A DNA stretch of 64,000 nt from Anaerotignum propionicum DSM 1682 (GTDB lineage Bacteria > Bacillota > Clostridia > Lachnospirales > Anaerotignaceae). Location of the stretch: the NCBI RefSeq assembly GCF_001561955.1, contig NZ_CP014223.1:2170001-2234000 (forward strand). Reading direction: 5' to 3'. Positions 1 through 8,571 of the stretch are shown here, one piece after another; within the stretch, counting starts at the first letter, position 1; each line of letters opens with the position of its first letter. The notes under the pieces were generated by a model. The model had not been told where the DNA came from, did not search any database, and saw only the letters and a program-made list of their open reading frames with translations. A program made the translations under genes and the position numbers.

Positions 1-53
1 AAAATGGTCAAAGCCGTTATAGTTTTTATATATGCGCCTAAGGCCTCCATCAT
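1..53 (-). CDS. spoIIIAF: SpoIIIAF, N-terminal fragment (cut by window edge)
   Basis: Only the first 17 codons lie in the window, read leftwards from an ATG at 53 (a second in-frame ATG is at 50). The visible peptide begins MMEALGAYIKTITALTIF, which looks like the start of the first membrane helix of SpoIIIAF. It lies 12 bases after the SpoIIIAE stop, in the conserved spoIIIA gene order. The identity rests mainly on that order, because too little sequence is visible for independent recognition. Confidence 0.6.
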   Translation of the reverse strand, partial: MMEALGAYIKTITALTI

Positions 54-65
54 TCCAATTCCCCC

Positions 66-1163
66 CTATAACCCGCCTAAAAGTAGTAAGGCGGAAAAAA
101 GAAACATTCCCTCCGTAAGAAAAACCACTCCCAGCAACAAAGCGGTATAATCCCCCGCCGCACTAATGCAGTCCACCAGCCGTTCTTCACAAATAAATTC
201 TGACGCCGCTGCCGTCACTTTAAACACCAATAGTATGACAGCAAGCTTGACCAACAGTGGAATACACAGCAATAACAAAAAAATGGCTGCACCCACCAAT
301 GTTCCGCTTTTTAATGTTTTCGCCACTGCCGCCGCTGTTTCTATGGCGCCACCCATAACATCGCCAACAACAGGCACAGAGCCCACAGCAATTTTGGCGG
401 TTTTTGCCGCAAGGCCGTTTAGCGCACCACCACCCACCTTTTGTAAAGAAAGCAAAAGCATAAAAAGGACTGCTGCGCCTTTTAAAGTCCAAGAAATCCC
501 TTGACGAAGCAACTGTGCAAAACGGGATAGGATTGGTTTCTCCGAAATATGGTCTGCCATTTCTAAAGCCACTGCCAAAAGAATTGCCGGCACAATAAAA
601 TCTCTTATTCCAAAAGATAGGGCTGTGGAGCCACCCATAATGGTAGGGCCCATTAAAGCTGTCTGTGTAAAATTTCCCCCAGAAACAGATAACACCAGAA
701 AAATCGGAAGCATCCCTAAAAATACCTTGCAGGTACTGTCAACTCGATCTACTACCGATGCAGAAATGCTGTAAAACGAAGTAATGATTACTACAATCAA
801 AACCATATAACATATGTAGAACCCCATTTCCCCCACGGACTTCCCATGAAAAGAACCACTGACTTGTTTTAAAACAGCACTCAATATGACAACCAATAAC
901 AATTGGGTTAGCAATCGCCCCTGGGTTTTAAATTCTCCAAATGCCAAATCCATAATGGTTCGAGGTAAGTCCTCAAAAGAGAAAGAGTAATCACCCGAGA
1001 TAATATCCCGCACAAGGGAGGCGAAGCTTGTCCCGTCATCTAATCGGGCATCCACATTTTCCAGCCCCAAAGAGTCCAATTGATTTTCCAAAAGATCCTC
1101 TGCATACACAGGTGAAGGTAACAATGCAAGGAATAGTAAAAAAACGATAAAAATTCTTTTCAT
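66..1163 (-). CDS. spoIIIAE: Stage III sporulation protein SpoIIIAE
   Basis: A 365-residue protein with an N-terminal signal-like helix (MKRIFIVFLLFLALLP) followed by about seven hydrophobic segments, as in the SpoIIIAE family. In sporulating Firmicutes the SpoIIIA proteins and SpoIIQ form a channel linking the mother cell and forespore after engulfment. SpoIIIAE is an integral membrane component on the mother-cell side. The gene lies between spoIIIAD and spoIIIAF in the classical order, with 12-bp gaps consistent with one transcript. Its length is normal for the family and no lesion is visible. Confidence 0.93.
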   Translation of the reverse strand: MKRIFIVFLLFLALLPSPVYAEDLLENQLDSLGLENVDARLDDGTSFASLVRDIISGDYSFSFEDLPRTIMDLAFGEFKTQGRLLTQLLLVVILSAVLKQVSGSFHGKSVGEMGFYICYMVLIVVIITSFYSISASVVDRVDSTCKVFLGMLPIFLVLSVSGGNFTQTALMGPTIMGGSTALSFGIRDFIVPAILLAVALEMADHISEKPILSRFAQLLRQGISWTLKGAAVLFMLLLSLQKVGGGALNGLAAKTAKIAVGSVPVVGDVMGGAIETAAAVAKTLKSGTLVGAAIFLLLLCIPLLVKLAVILLVFKVTAAASEFICEERLVDCISAAGDYTALLLGVVFLTEGMFLFSALLLLGGL

Positions 1164-1175
1164 GTTCCTCCCCCT

Positions 1176-1559
1176 TTAAACCAAATTCATTACTAACTCT
1201 AATAAAGCCGTTAATACTGGCGCAGAAGCGGCCATAATCAATATTTTCCCCGCCAGCTCAACCTTAGCGGCCACAGCTCCTTCTCCGGCATCAGCGCAAA
1301 GCTGTGCACCAAATTGAGCCAAATAAGCAATTCCAATTACCTTAAGTACGATTCCGAAATATCCACTGCTGACGCCGGCTTTTTCTGCGGCATCTCTTAA
1401 AAGCCCAATGAGTCCGCTTAACGGTGTGCAAATCATAAAAAAAATCAAAATCCCGGTAACCACTGAAACCATAAGGCTGATTTGTGGATTTTCCTTTTTC
1501 AGCATCACCGCAAAAATCACCCCCACCAGTCCCAGTGCAATTATTCGCCCCATCTCCAT
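1176..1559 (-). CDS. spoIIIAD: Stage III sporulation protein SpoIIIAD
   Basis: A 127-residue, very hydrophobic protein with about four membrane segments, matching SpoIIIAD in size and character. The start ATG at 1559 has a strong AGGGGGG Shine-Dalgarno 7 bases upstream; a second ATG two codons later is possible. SpoIIIAD is a membrane component of the SpoIIIA-SpoIIQ complex. It lies between spoIIIAC and spoIIIAE with about 12-bp spacers, so co-transcription is expected. Confidence 0.92.
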   Translation of the reverse strand: MEMGRIIALGLVGVIFAVMLKKENPQISLMVSVVTGILIFFMICTPLSGLIGLLRDAAEKAGVSSGYFGIVLKVIGIAYLAQFGAQLCADAGEGAVAAKVELAGKILIMAASAPVLTALLELVMNLV

Positions 1560-1571
1560 GGCTTGACCCCC

Positions 1572-1766
1572 CTAAAGTTGAAACAGCGTCTGTACCGTTT
1601 CAAAAAGAGTGCTGATATACTGAATTACCCAAAACAGAACCACTACAAGCCCTGCCAAAGTGGTCATCATTGCCTGCTCTTCCCTGCCGGCACGAATTAA
1701 AACCTGATTCAATACGGCCACAAGAATACCCACTGCCGCAATACGAAATACAATATTGATTTCCAT
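1572..1766 (-). CDS. spoIIIAC: Stage III sporulation protein SpoIIIAC
   Basis: A 64-residue protein with two membrane helices, the expected size of SpoIIIAC, which resembles half of SpoIIIAD. The first helix begins close to the N terminus (INIVFRIAAVGILVAV), and a short basic loop (RAGREEQ) precedes the second. It is encoded between spoIIIAB and spoIIIAD in the conserved order. It is intact. Confidence 0.92.
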   Translation of the reverse strand: MEINIVFRIAAVGILVAVLNQVLIRAGREEQAMMTTLAGLVVVLFWVIQYISTLFETVQTLFQL

Positions 1767-1787
1767 ACCAAATCCTCCCCCATATGC

Positions 1788-2309
1788 TTACAGCAATGTG
1801 ATGACCAATAATAAACCACTGAGCACGCCCATGCTGTAATAAAGTCGTCCATTTTTTTCTAAACGCTTTTTGATTCCTTCTTGTTTTTCCCGTAAATAAT
1901 GCAAAAGCATATCCATACTGCCTTCACGCTGTTCCTTTTCTATAAAGCCAAGAGTTCGTCCAAAGGAAACCAGCTCTTCTAAATCCACAGCAGTCAAATA
2001 GGATTTTTTTCCTATCTTAAGCCATGCGCCTTCCCAAATTTCCTCTGCAGAATTCCCCCGCCGTTCTTCCATCTGTCGAGATATTTCCTGAAATGCCAGA
2101 CCGGTGATTCCCTCTGTTTTCCAACTGATTTGCTCAAGGAGCTCCGTCAGCGGCGTGCCCAAATAGGATATTTGATTTTTCATCAGTAAGATTCCCCGTT
2201 CAATTTCCTCAAGATCTTTCAATCTGTATTTTTCTTTGGCTGCGAAGGCAAACCCACAAAGGGTTGTTGCCGCCAAAATTAAAATTGCGCCTATTCCTTG
2301 AATGAGCAT
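1788..2309 (-). CDS. spoIIIAB: Stage III sporulation protein SpoIIIAB
   Basis: SpoIIIAB of 173 residues: an N-terminal membrane helix (residues about 5-22), a charged helical soluble region with EIERGILLMKNQISYLGTPL typical of the family, and a C-terminal hydrophobic helix. The start is placed at the ATG at 2309 because it has a GGGTGG ribosome site and gives the family length. The open frame runs 24 codons further upstream but those residues are not family-like. The start lies inside the final codons of spoIIIAA, so translation of the two is probably coupled. If so, the nonsense codon in spoIIIAA could reduce SpoIIIAB synthesis. Confidence 0.9.
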   Translation of the reverse strand: MLIQGIGAILILAATTLCGFAFAAKEKYRLKDLEEIERGILLMKNQISYLGTPLTELLEQISWKTEGITGLAFQEISRQMEERRGNSAEEIWEGAWLKIGKKSYLTAVDLEELVSFGRTLGFIEKEQREGSMDMLLHYLREKQEGIKKRLEKNGRLYYSMGVLSGLLLVITLL

Positions 2310-3250
2310 GATTCCACCCTTCTTTCGTATCGTTTTTGCCCCAAGTTGTCCCATATCTCCTGCACAGTACCTATCCCCCATCTATTACTAAGAAACAGGA
2401 TTCTTCCATTTTCCATCTCCTCCAGCATCTGTTTTATTTTTTAATTTTTTAACATGCCATTCATATCGCTTCCATGTACCGTGGATATTAACGTAACTCC
2501 GGCATGAAGCAATGCCTCAACTCCGATAAAATCCGCCTCCTTTCCAAGCTCATCCACTGCAATCACATCAGGTGTCATGCTCCTGAGTAAAAAAAGCATT
2601 CCCTCTCCTTTCGGACAATTTTCCTGCACATCCGTACAAGGTCCAATATCCATTTGAGGGACACCATCCTTCATTGCCGCAAGCTCGCCTCTCTCATCAA
2701 CAACCCCCACGTTATATCCCTCTTTACAGCCTATTCCATAGCTGAGACAGCGTATGATATCCCGTAATAGGGTTGTTTTTCCGCACCCCGGAGGGGATAC
2801 GATGAACGTGTGACACAGTCGGTTGTTTTCAAATAAATAAGGAATCCATTCCTCTGCGCAGCCTTTTACCTCTCCAGCAATTCGTATATTTAAACTGCTG
2901 ACTTGCCGAAGGGTTTTTACCCTTCCTTCTTCCAGAACAGCCCTGCCGCAAAATCCTACACGGTGTCCGCCTAAAACGGTTAAATATCCTTGCTTTAGCT
3001 CCTCTTCAAAAGCATATAAAGAGTAACCTCCTAACTTTTCCACCGCTTCCTTAATATGCCTACTGGTGATGATCCAATCCCCATTTTCATCAGATAAGAA
3101 ATATTTTTTCTTATTTGTTTTTACAAAAAGGGGTCTTAGGGCACGAAGACGTATCTCTTGTATCTGCTCATCCTGAAATGCTACCTCTGTTTTTAGCCTT
3201 TTTTCTACATCGGTAGGCAGTAATTTATAAATTTCTTCAAGCTTTTGCAA
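2291..3250 (-). pseudogene. spoIIIAA: SpoIIIAA ATPase, interrupted by one in-frame TAA
   Basis: Reads as a full-length SpoIIIAA (AAA+/secretion-ATPase-like) from a TTG start at 3250, with Walker A GCGKTT at residues 155-160 and Walker B VIAVDE at 229-234. The frame is closed by TAA at 2441-2443, codon 270, inside an AT-rich stretch. Without that codon, the same frame continues 49 more codons to TAG at 2291. The tail contains LSNRWGIGTVQEIWD, which matches the conserved SpoIIIAA C terminus, and the spacing from the HGS motif is kept exactly. The lesion is therefore a substitution, not an indel. SpoIIIAA is required for engulfed-forespore development in model species. A truncated 269-residue product, a sequencing error or a truly non-sporulating strain are all possible. 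Confidence 0.88.
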
Positions 3251-3359
3251 TAAATCACCTTCTTTCCATGCAAATATTTCGTTTTTTTAACAAAATATCT
3301 TTTTTTCATTCATGCTTTGTGATATACTGATTATAAAATTTTTTTAGAGAGGTGCCAAA

Positions 3360-4115
3360 ATGTTTTCGATTTTGCTAGGCTTTTTTGACGCACCCACCCG
3401 AGAATATTTAGTGGATTTCTGTGGAAAATGCGGTCATATCGAAGTTTCTTGTGCTAGTACAAAAGAAGAATGGTTCACTCTTTTTGAACAACATGAATAT
3501 AATTGTTTCTTTTTCAGTTTTGAAGAAGACATCATGCCCGTGCGCAGTGTCATCTTCTCATTAAGAAACCATGAGCAACATCAACACACACCGATTCTGC
3601 TTTTTTCAAGCAAAATCGAATATCTTGTAACTGCTTTTGTACATTGGCGGTCATGCGAATGTTTTTTACTGCCTTTGGACAATAAAAAGAAAGAAGCATT
3701 AAATAGTTTGTTACAATACTATGTGGGCATGTACAAAAAAATGCACTCTGTTGAACGCAAGTTTTGTCAGATTAATACCCCTAAGGGACTTTATAATCTG
3801 CCTTACAGCGAAATTCTATATATTGAAAGCACCATGAAAAAATCAATCATTCATCTTAAGAATGATGCAATTCATGTTCCATGTCCCCTTTATCAAATTC
3901 AACGAACTCTTTCTGACAAAAATTTTGTGCAGACACATCGTTCATTTATTGTTAACCTAGAGAATATTTCCTATGTTGATAAGTCAAAGGAACCTTGGGG
4001 GATATTCTTTTTTAATTCAGACAAGGAGGCCTTTGTCAGCCGAAGTCATAAGAAAACGATTTTACCTTTTTTCCCGAGTATGGATGACGAGGCATCTTCA
4101 AACAATTTTGAATGA
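3360..4115 (+). CDS. LytTR-domain transcriptional regulator with degenerate receiver
   Basis: A 251-residue protein. Residues about 1-115 resemble a receiver fold but lack the acidic pocket and a clear phospho-acceptor Asp (local sequence CFFFSFEEDI). Residues about 135-235 form a LytTR DNA-binding domain, with INTPKGLYNLPYSEILYIES near its start and the hallmark QTHRSFIVNLENI. LytTR proteins bind direct repeats and usually control secreted or cell-surface functions. It is transcribed divergently from spoIIIA and is followed after about 15 bp by an SGNH hydrolase, which suggests a two-gene unit. The degenerate receiver suggests regulation without phosphorylation. Confidence 0.82.
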   Translation: MFSILLGFFDAPTREYLVDFCGKCGHIEVSCASTKEEWFTLFEQHEYNCFFFSFEEDIMPVRSVIFSLRNHEQHQHTPILLFSSKIEYLVTAFVHWRSCECFLLPLDNKKKEALNSLLQYYVGMYKKMHSVERKFCQINTPKGLYNLPYSEILYIESTMKKSIIHLKNDAIHVPCPLYQIQRTLSDKNFVQTHRSFIVNLENISYVDKSKEPWGIFFFNSDKEAFVSRSHKKTILPFFPSMDDEASSNNFE

Positions 4116-4130
4116 AACGGAGTGAAGGAA

Positions 4131-4743
4131 ATGGATCCTTTTACCATCGTCGCTTTTGGTGACAGTCTTACTTATGGATACGGCGTTTTAGATCATATTG
4201 CTTACCCTGCGTGCCTTAAGAAAGATTTCCCCAAGTGGCGTATCATTAATAAGGGCATTAACGGGGATACCACCAGAGAAGCCTTAGAGCGCATTCACAG
4301 GGATGTGTTGTTATTTCATCCCCAAATTGTACTCATTTTTTTTGGTTCAAATGATTCCGCAATGTTGGAAGATTACTACCGCCCTTTAATAGAGTATGAA
4401 AAAAATCTGCGTTCCATTACAGAACTTGTACTTTCTTTGCAACATGAGAAAGAATTTAATAATGGAACCTCCCTGCCTATTTTCATTACACCACCTCCTG
4501 TGGTTGATACGGACTTTTTCCCATTTACTACCACAGACCGTGTAAAACTTTATGCAGAGTCCGTTCAAAAAATTGCCAAAGAATATAACTGTCCTGTAAT
4601 TGACTTTTTTTCTGAGCTTTGGTCAAAAAAAAGAAGAAGCCTTTGAGGACTTCTTTCAATTTGACGGAATTCATCTGAGTAACGCAGGGTATGCCTTGCT
4701 CTATCCGATGATTCGTAACGTGATAGCAAATTATTATAAATAA
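4131..4743 (+). pseudogene. SGNH/GDSL-family hydrolase, frameshifted in an A8 run
   Basis: The start is ATG 4131 with GGAG 8 bases upstream. The first frame carries SGNH block I (AFGDSLTYG) and block III (FFGSNDSAM) but ends at 4646 without the catalytic Asp-His block. Removing one A from the run of eight at 4625-4632 joins it to another frame that ends at TAA 4741-4743. That frame encodes FQFDGIHLSNAGYALLYP, the missing block V with the Asp-x-x-His pair. The joined product is about 203 residues, normal for this family of esterases and lipases. As written the protein would lack its catalytic His. Sequencing error, slippage-based on/off switching or true decay cannot be separated here. Confidence 0.82.
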
Positions 4744-4801
4744 AATTCAGTGACAACTTGTTCTTCAATTATAGATTACCTTTCATAAGGAACTTACTTT
4801 A

Positions 4802-4827
4802 CCTCGCTGCATTGGCGAGGTTTTATT
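4802..4827 (+). terminator. Intrinsic terminator after SGNH hydrolase gene
   Basis: CCTCGC at 4802-4807 pairs with GCGAGG at 4815-4820 and is followed by TTTTATT. It lies 58 bases after the restored stop of the hydrolase. Confidence 0.75.
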
Positions 4828-4841
4828 CTGAGCTTTCATAT

Positions 4842-4890
4842 AAAAAATGCCCCCTTTGCAAAAATGTCTGCAGAAGGGGCGTACTTTTTT
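4842..4890. terminator. Bidirectional intrinsic terminator
   Basis: A long hairpin (4849-4880; arms GCCCCCTTTGCA and TGCAGAAGGGGC with one internal mismatch) flanked by A6 on the left and T6 on the right. It can end transcription in both directions between the hydrolase and the convergent amidase-like gene. Confidence 0.8.
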
Positions 4891-4945
4891 AATATCATCT
4901 AAAATTTATACTGTCCATTTAATTTCCATATGTCCACAAAGAACG

Positions 4946-5497
4946 TTAATCCTCTTCTGGTTCTACAAAAGAAATCCCAAAATATTCTGCCAAGGAACGA
5001 GAAAGCTCCCTTCCAAGATAGTGAACATTATCCTTAATCCACTGCGCGTCATCTATGTTATCATTATATCCCAATGCCACTACCACTGCCGGCGGCGTTG
5101 TCTGCATTAATTCCTTTTGTGTGGCAGAGGGTAAAACCTTCACCTTCTTGGGAACGGGATAAAGGCTTTTTATATTTTTCACAACGGCTTGAGCCAGCTC
5201 ATTTCCATAAGGATTTTTGGAATAGTAAAGCACCTTTGCTCCTTGCAGTTTACCCGTTAAGAAAGGAGGCGCTGTGGTTGTATGGATGGAAAAAAACACA
5301 TCATAGTCACCTGTATTTACATCTACAATCACTTGAGATAACGGCATCTCCGGCTCGTTTCTTGTAAATTCTATTCCTGAAGCAAACAGGTATGGCTCCA
5401 TGGCATCCGCAATTAGGTTTACATATTCCTCTTCACTGCCGCCATTTATAAAAAGATTATAGTTTTGCAAGGATGGGCTAAGATATACTCTCGGCAT
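4946..5497 (-). CDS. N-acetylmuramoyl-L-alanine amidase-like protein (Amidase_3 type)
   Basis: A 183-residue protein. The start is ATG 5497, with a GGGGGGAG ribosome site directly upstream that excludes the five extra codons available. The core resembles the Amidase_3 fold: an N-terminal VYLSPSLQ strand, an early Glu-rich helix (GSEEEYVNLI), and FSIHTTTAP, which corresponds to the zinc-binding SLHANA-type strand. No signal peptide is visible, so it may act in the cytosol, be exported by another route, or be a non-catalytic relative. It is followed by a bidirectional terminator and appears to be monocistronic. Confidence 0.65.
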   Translation of the reverse strand: MPRVYLSPSLQNYNLFINGGSEEEYVNLIADAMEPYLFASGIEFTRNEPEMPLSQVIVDVNTGDYDVFFSIHTTTAPPFLTGKLQGAKVLYYSKNPYGNELAQAVVKNIKSLYPVPKKVKVLPSATQKELMQTTPPAVVVALGYNDNIDDAQWIKDNVHYLGRELSRSLAEYFGISFVEPEED

Positions 5498-5564
5498 AAA
5501 ATCTCCCCCCACGTTTTTCTATTAGCTTATGAAAAAAGGGGAATTTTGAAAATTGTCCTATTTC

Positions 5565-6668
5565 TTAGGAAAGGAGACTCTTTTCATACACCTTGAAAAT
5601 ATCTTCTTTTACAGCAGGATATGGGAAGGTTGCAATTTTCTGGGGACTTTCCATGGCTCGCTCTGTGTAGTAAGCCACTTCTTCAACGGTAAATGTTTCT
5701 GAAGTATGCAAAACATCCTTCAAAAATGCACCCATATCCTCAATACTGTTCATGTCCAAGCAATGCAGAAGCTGCCCCACCTTTTTATCTACCTTGGGGA
5801 ACATTTCTAAATAAGCCTGTGTCACGATACCATTTGCTCTCCCGTGGGGAATGCCCTTTTCATAAGTCAAAAAATAACCAAGACAATGGGGAATGGAGGT
5901 ACTGGTCTGGGCGATGGCAACCCCTGCCAAAGCGGATGCCAGCATGAGCTTATCTCTCACTTCAGAGGTATATACCCTCTCCTTAAGCGCAGGTATGCAA
6001 TCTTTAAATAAAGATAGTCCCAGCTCAACGATTTTTTCACTAAAAAAGTTGGCATTCACAGATAAGTAGCTTTCAATCAGATGGGTTAACGCATCCACAG
6101 CAGTGTTATTTGTAATTTCTGCAGAAAGCTCATCCATATATTTCGGATCTAAGAAAGAAGCCTTGGCAAAGACCTTTTGTATGATGGCCCGCTTTGTACG
6201 TTTCTCATGAAGGGTCATTATGGAATATTGGGTTACTTCTGAGCCTGTTCCTGCTGTTGTTGGAATTTCCGCCACAGTCAAAGCCTTTGCATCTGGCTGA
6301 GTAAATAAAATTTCACTGTCAGCTTGGGGGTTTGCTGCCAAAACAGCAATCGCCTTTGCCGCATCCATAGGAGAACCTCCCCCAATCCCAATCAGAAAGT
6401 CAACCTTCTCCTGATGAGCCATCTTTGCTGCTTTTACCACGGTTTCCACATCGGGGTTTTCACCGATTTCATCAAATAACACCCAAGGAATCTTGCATGC
6501 ATCCAACGCATCCGTAACATCCTTTTGCGCACCATTTTTCTTGGCAGAGCTGCGTCCTGTAATCAGCATTGCTTTAGTGCCCAATGTCAAAAAAGATTCT
6601 TTATTTTCAAGGATACATCCGCGGCCAAAAAAAGTTTCCGCAGGCATAAAAAATTTAAATTGATCCAT
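5565..6668 (-). CDS. Iron-containing alcohol dehydrogenase
   Basis: A 367-residue protein of the Fe-ADH (group III) family, which interconverts alcohols and aldehydes or ketones with NAD(P)H in the cytosol. The nucleotide-binding motif GGGSPMDAAK is at residues 97-106. Likely metal ligands are Asp192, His196, His261 and His275, in VDALTHLIES, PHCLGY and GIPHGRANG. The length is normal and the start ATG 6668 follows AGGAGG. The substrate cannot be deduced; butanol- and propanediol-type enzymes look alike at this level. The small downstream-transcribed neighbour at 6940 lies just upstream and may share its transcript. Confidence 0.92.
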   Translation of the reverse strand: MDQFKFFMPAETFFGRGCILENKESFLTLGTKAMLITGRSSAKKNGAQKDVTDALDACKIPWVLFDEIGENPDVETVVKAAKMAHQEKVDFLIGIGGGSPMDAAKAIAVLAANPQADSEILFTQPDAKALTVAEIPTTAGTGSEVTQYSIMTLHEKRTKRAIIQKVFAKASFLDPKYMDELSAEITNNTAVDALTHLIESYLSVNANFFSEKIVELGLSLFKDCIPALKERVYTSEVRDKLMLASALAGVAIAQTSTSIPHCLGYFLTYEKGIPHGRANGIVTQAYLEMFPKVDKKVGQLLHCLDMNSIEDMGAFLKDVLHTSETFTVEEVAYYTERAMESPQKIATFPYPAVKEDIFKVYEKSLLS

Positions 6669-6688
6669 ATTTTTTCCTCCTTTTTATG

Positions 6689-6940
6689 TTAGAAATTAAA
6701 ATCATACCAAACCCAATCTGTATTTATAACAGAAACTGGATCTTCAGAAGCATCCTCTGCTAACTCACATATAATTTCAAACTCGTGGTATCTTTCTCCT
6801 TCAATAGTAGCGACACCGGAAATTAAAAATTTTCTGCCTTCCCCTTCCACAAATTCAGCTTCCAAGAGAAGGTCATCCTCTTCCAAATAAAGTTTGTTTA
6901 GTTCTTGTTTTTTTTGTTCTTCCGTAAAATGAAGCTTCAT
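6689..6940 (-). CDS. Small acidic protein of unknown function
   Basis: An 83-residue acidic protein (MKLHFTEEQKKQELNKLYLE...). The start is ATG 6940, which has GGAGG 7 bases upstream; the frame opens 12 codons earlier without a ribosome site. No membrane segment or catalytic motif is seen. The run of beta-like segments (LLLEAEFVEGEGRKFLISG, then YHEFEIICEL) suggests a small beta-rich fold. It lies 20 bp upstream of the Fe-ADH gene on the same strand and may be co-transcribed. I do not recognise the family with confidence. Confidence 0.7.
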   Translation of the reverse strand: MKLHFTEEQKKQELNKLYLEEDDLLLEAEFVEGEGRKFLISGVATIEGERYHEFEIICELAEDASEDPVSVINTDWVWYDFNF

Positions 6941-7331
6941 GTTTTGCCTCCTTAAGCTTTTGTATGCCATTTTCATCTCATTTTATCACCTGACAATTAT
7001 AGTTACAAGATAATTCATGATTCAATCATAAAAGAACTTTAATTTATAATTCAATTCTCCCTGTAAAGTATTCAATAAGCCATTTTCCCCGTTTAGCTAA
7101 ACCATGGTGAATGACTATTCCAAACATTTCAAACCATTATGGACTAAAATGTGCACGGATAAAACCAGTATGACCACACTTAAAAATATTCTAGCATAAC
7201 CTTCTATCATTCCCGAAAGACTACATATTTTTCATGCTATTTTTACAAAAATAGATAATCCAAAGCTCAAATTTCCTTCTTCCCTTCATATGAAAAATGG
7301 TGTATACTTGGTTCAGACAGGAGGAACTTTC
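6941..7331. other. Divergent intergenic region, no gene seen
   Basis: AT-rich spacer between divergently transcribed genes. It must hold promoters for both sides, but I could not pick an unambiguous -35/-10 pair. No hairpin of note is present. Confidence 0.5.
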
Positions 7332-8126
7332 ATGAATTATATCGTTTTGGATTTAGAGTTCAATCAATCCTTTCCTTTCAAAACAGGTGAGGCAGTTGCT
7401 CCGGTGCCTGAATGTCCCTTTGAAATCATTCAAATCGGCGCTGTAAAATTAAATGATTCTTTTCAGCAAATAGATACTTTTAATGCATTGATTCAGCCTA
7501 AAATCTATCCGAGATTACATCCTTTTGTTGAAAAAATAACCGGAATCACCGAAGAAAAGTTAAAAGCCCAACCGGACTTTACCGAAGCCTTTCAGCACTT
7601 TGCCTCTTTTATCTCAGATAAGGATGCAATCCTTTGCACTTGGGGCACGGATGATATTAAATCCCTATTTCGGAATATTTTATACTATAAACTGGATACC
7701 AACAGCATACCCAATAAATATCTGAATGTACAAAAATTCGCTTCTGCATTTTTGAATTATGAAGCCGGACAAGCAATCGGACTGAAAAACGCAGTGACAG
7801 AGCTGAAAATCACCGTTGACTCACCCTTTCACGATGCTTTATTTGATGCAATATATACAGCGAAAGTTTTTAAAGTTGTGCGACCCAAAGAGCTGTCTCC
7901 CGCAACCTTTAAACCTGCAGCTCTGATGATTTCAGTGCCCAAGGCACCCCGAACAAACATGGCGGCTTTGCTACGTCATATTGCTGATTTAACGGAAAAG
8001 GAATTAACAACGGAAGAAAAAAAACTGATTAAAATTGCATATTTTCTAGGCCGTGCCCATACATTTGACAGCCAAAATTCAGAAAAAAAGAAGAAAAAAC
8101 GTACAACTGAGAACGTTGAAAACTAG
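7332..8126 (+). CDS. 3'-5' exonuclease, DnaQ/KapD-like (DEDDh fold)
   Basis: A 264-residue protein. The start is ATG 7332 after AGGAGG; 14 upstream in-frame codons are discounted. The exonuclease signature runs from YIVLDLEFNQ (Exo I, DxE), through the Exo II region (LCTWGTDDIKSL), to FHDALFDAIYTAKV (Exo III, HDAxxD). The fold removes nucleotides from DNA or RNA 3' ends using two metals. The C-terminal 60 residues are basic (EKKKKKRTTENVEN) and could bind nucleic acid. It is followed by an intrinsic terminator and looks monocistronic. The exact substrate is unknown; KapD and other sporulation-inhibitor-like exonucleases share this layout. Confidence 0.85.
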   Translation: MNYIVLDLEFNQSFPFKTGEAVAPVPECPFEIIQIGAVKLNDSFQQIDTFNALIQPKIYPRLHPFVEKITGITEEKLKAQPDFTEAFQHFASFISDKDAILCTWGTDDIKSLFRNILYYKLDTNSIPNKYLNVQKFASAFLNYEAGQAIGLKNAVTELKITVDSPFHDALFDAIYTAKVFKVVRPKELSPATFKPAALMISVPKAPRTNMAALLRHIADLTEKELTTEEKKLIKIAYFLGRAHTFDSQNSEKKKKKRTTENVEN

Positions 8127-8211
8127 TTTAAGTAAAAAATGGGATGGGAAAGAAAATTTATGAAGTACAACTTGTAACCTTAGCATTTATCTATATTATA
8201 AAATACAATCT

Positions 8212-8249
8212 GCATCAATGGCATTTAAAAATGTCATCGGTGCTTTTTT
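8212..8249 (+). terminator. Intrinsic terminator after exonuclease gene
   Basis: An imperfect hairpin (8212-8243) with arms GCATCAATGGCATTT and AAATGTCATCGGTGC, containing GU pairs, ends in T6. Confidence 0.7.
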
Positions 8250-8480
8250 CATTCGATTATTAATAGTGGGTATAAAAAATTTCTATGCCAAATTTGAATT
8301 TATTTATTCCGCTTTTTTTGCATAAACTTTCATATTATTTTATTTTTTGCGAAAATAAAAACAGCAGCAAAATAGAAAAACATGCCTTTTTACGAACCAA
8401 AATGCCTGTAATTTTGAAATAAAAATTTACTAATGATTAATAATTCTAAAAAATAGCATAATAATTCATTATGCGCTCCA

Positions 8481-8509
8481 TTGACATTCCTCATTAACGC
8501 TATTAAAAT
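8481..8509 (+). promoter_or_regulatory. Sigma-A-type promoter of purA
   Basis: TTGACA at 8481-8486 and TAAAAT at 8504-8509, with a 17-base spacer, 63 bases upstream of the purA start. The rest of 8250-8571 is very AT-rich with no gene seen. Confidence 0.65.
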
Positions 8510-8571
8510 TTCTATATGATACAAAAGTTCAATCATTATTTTTTATATCAAAATTTAAGGAGGCTATCTTC

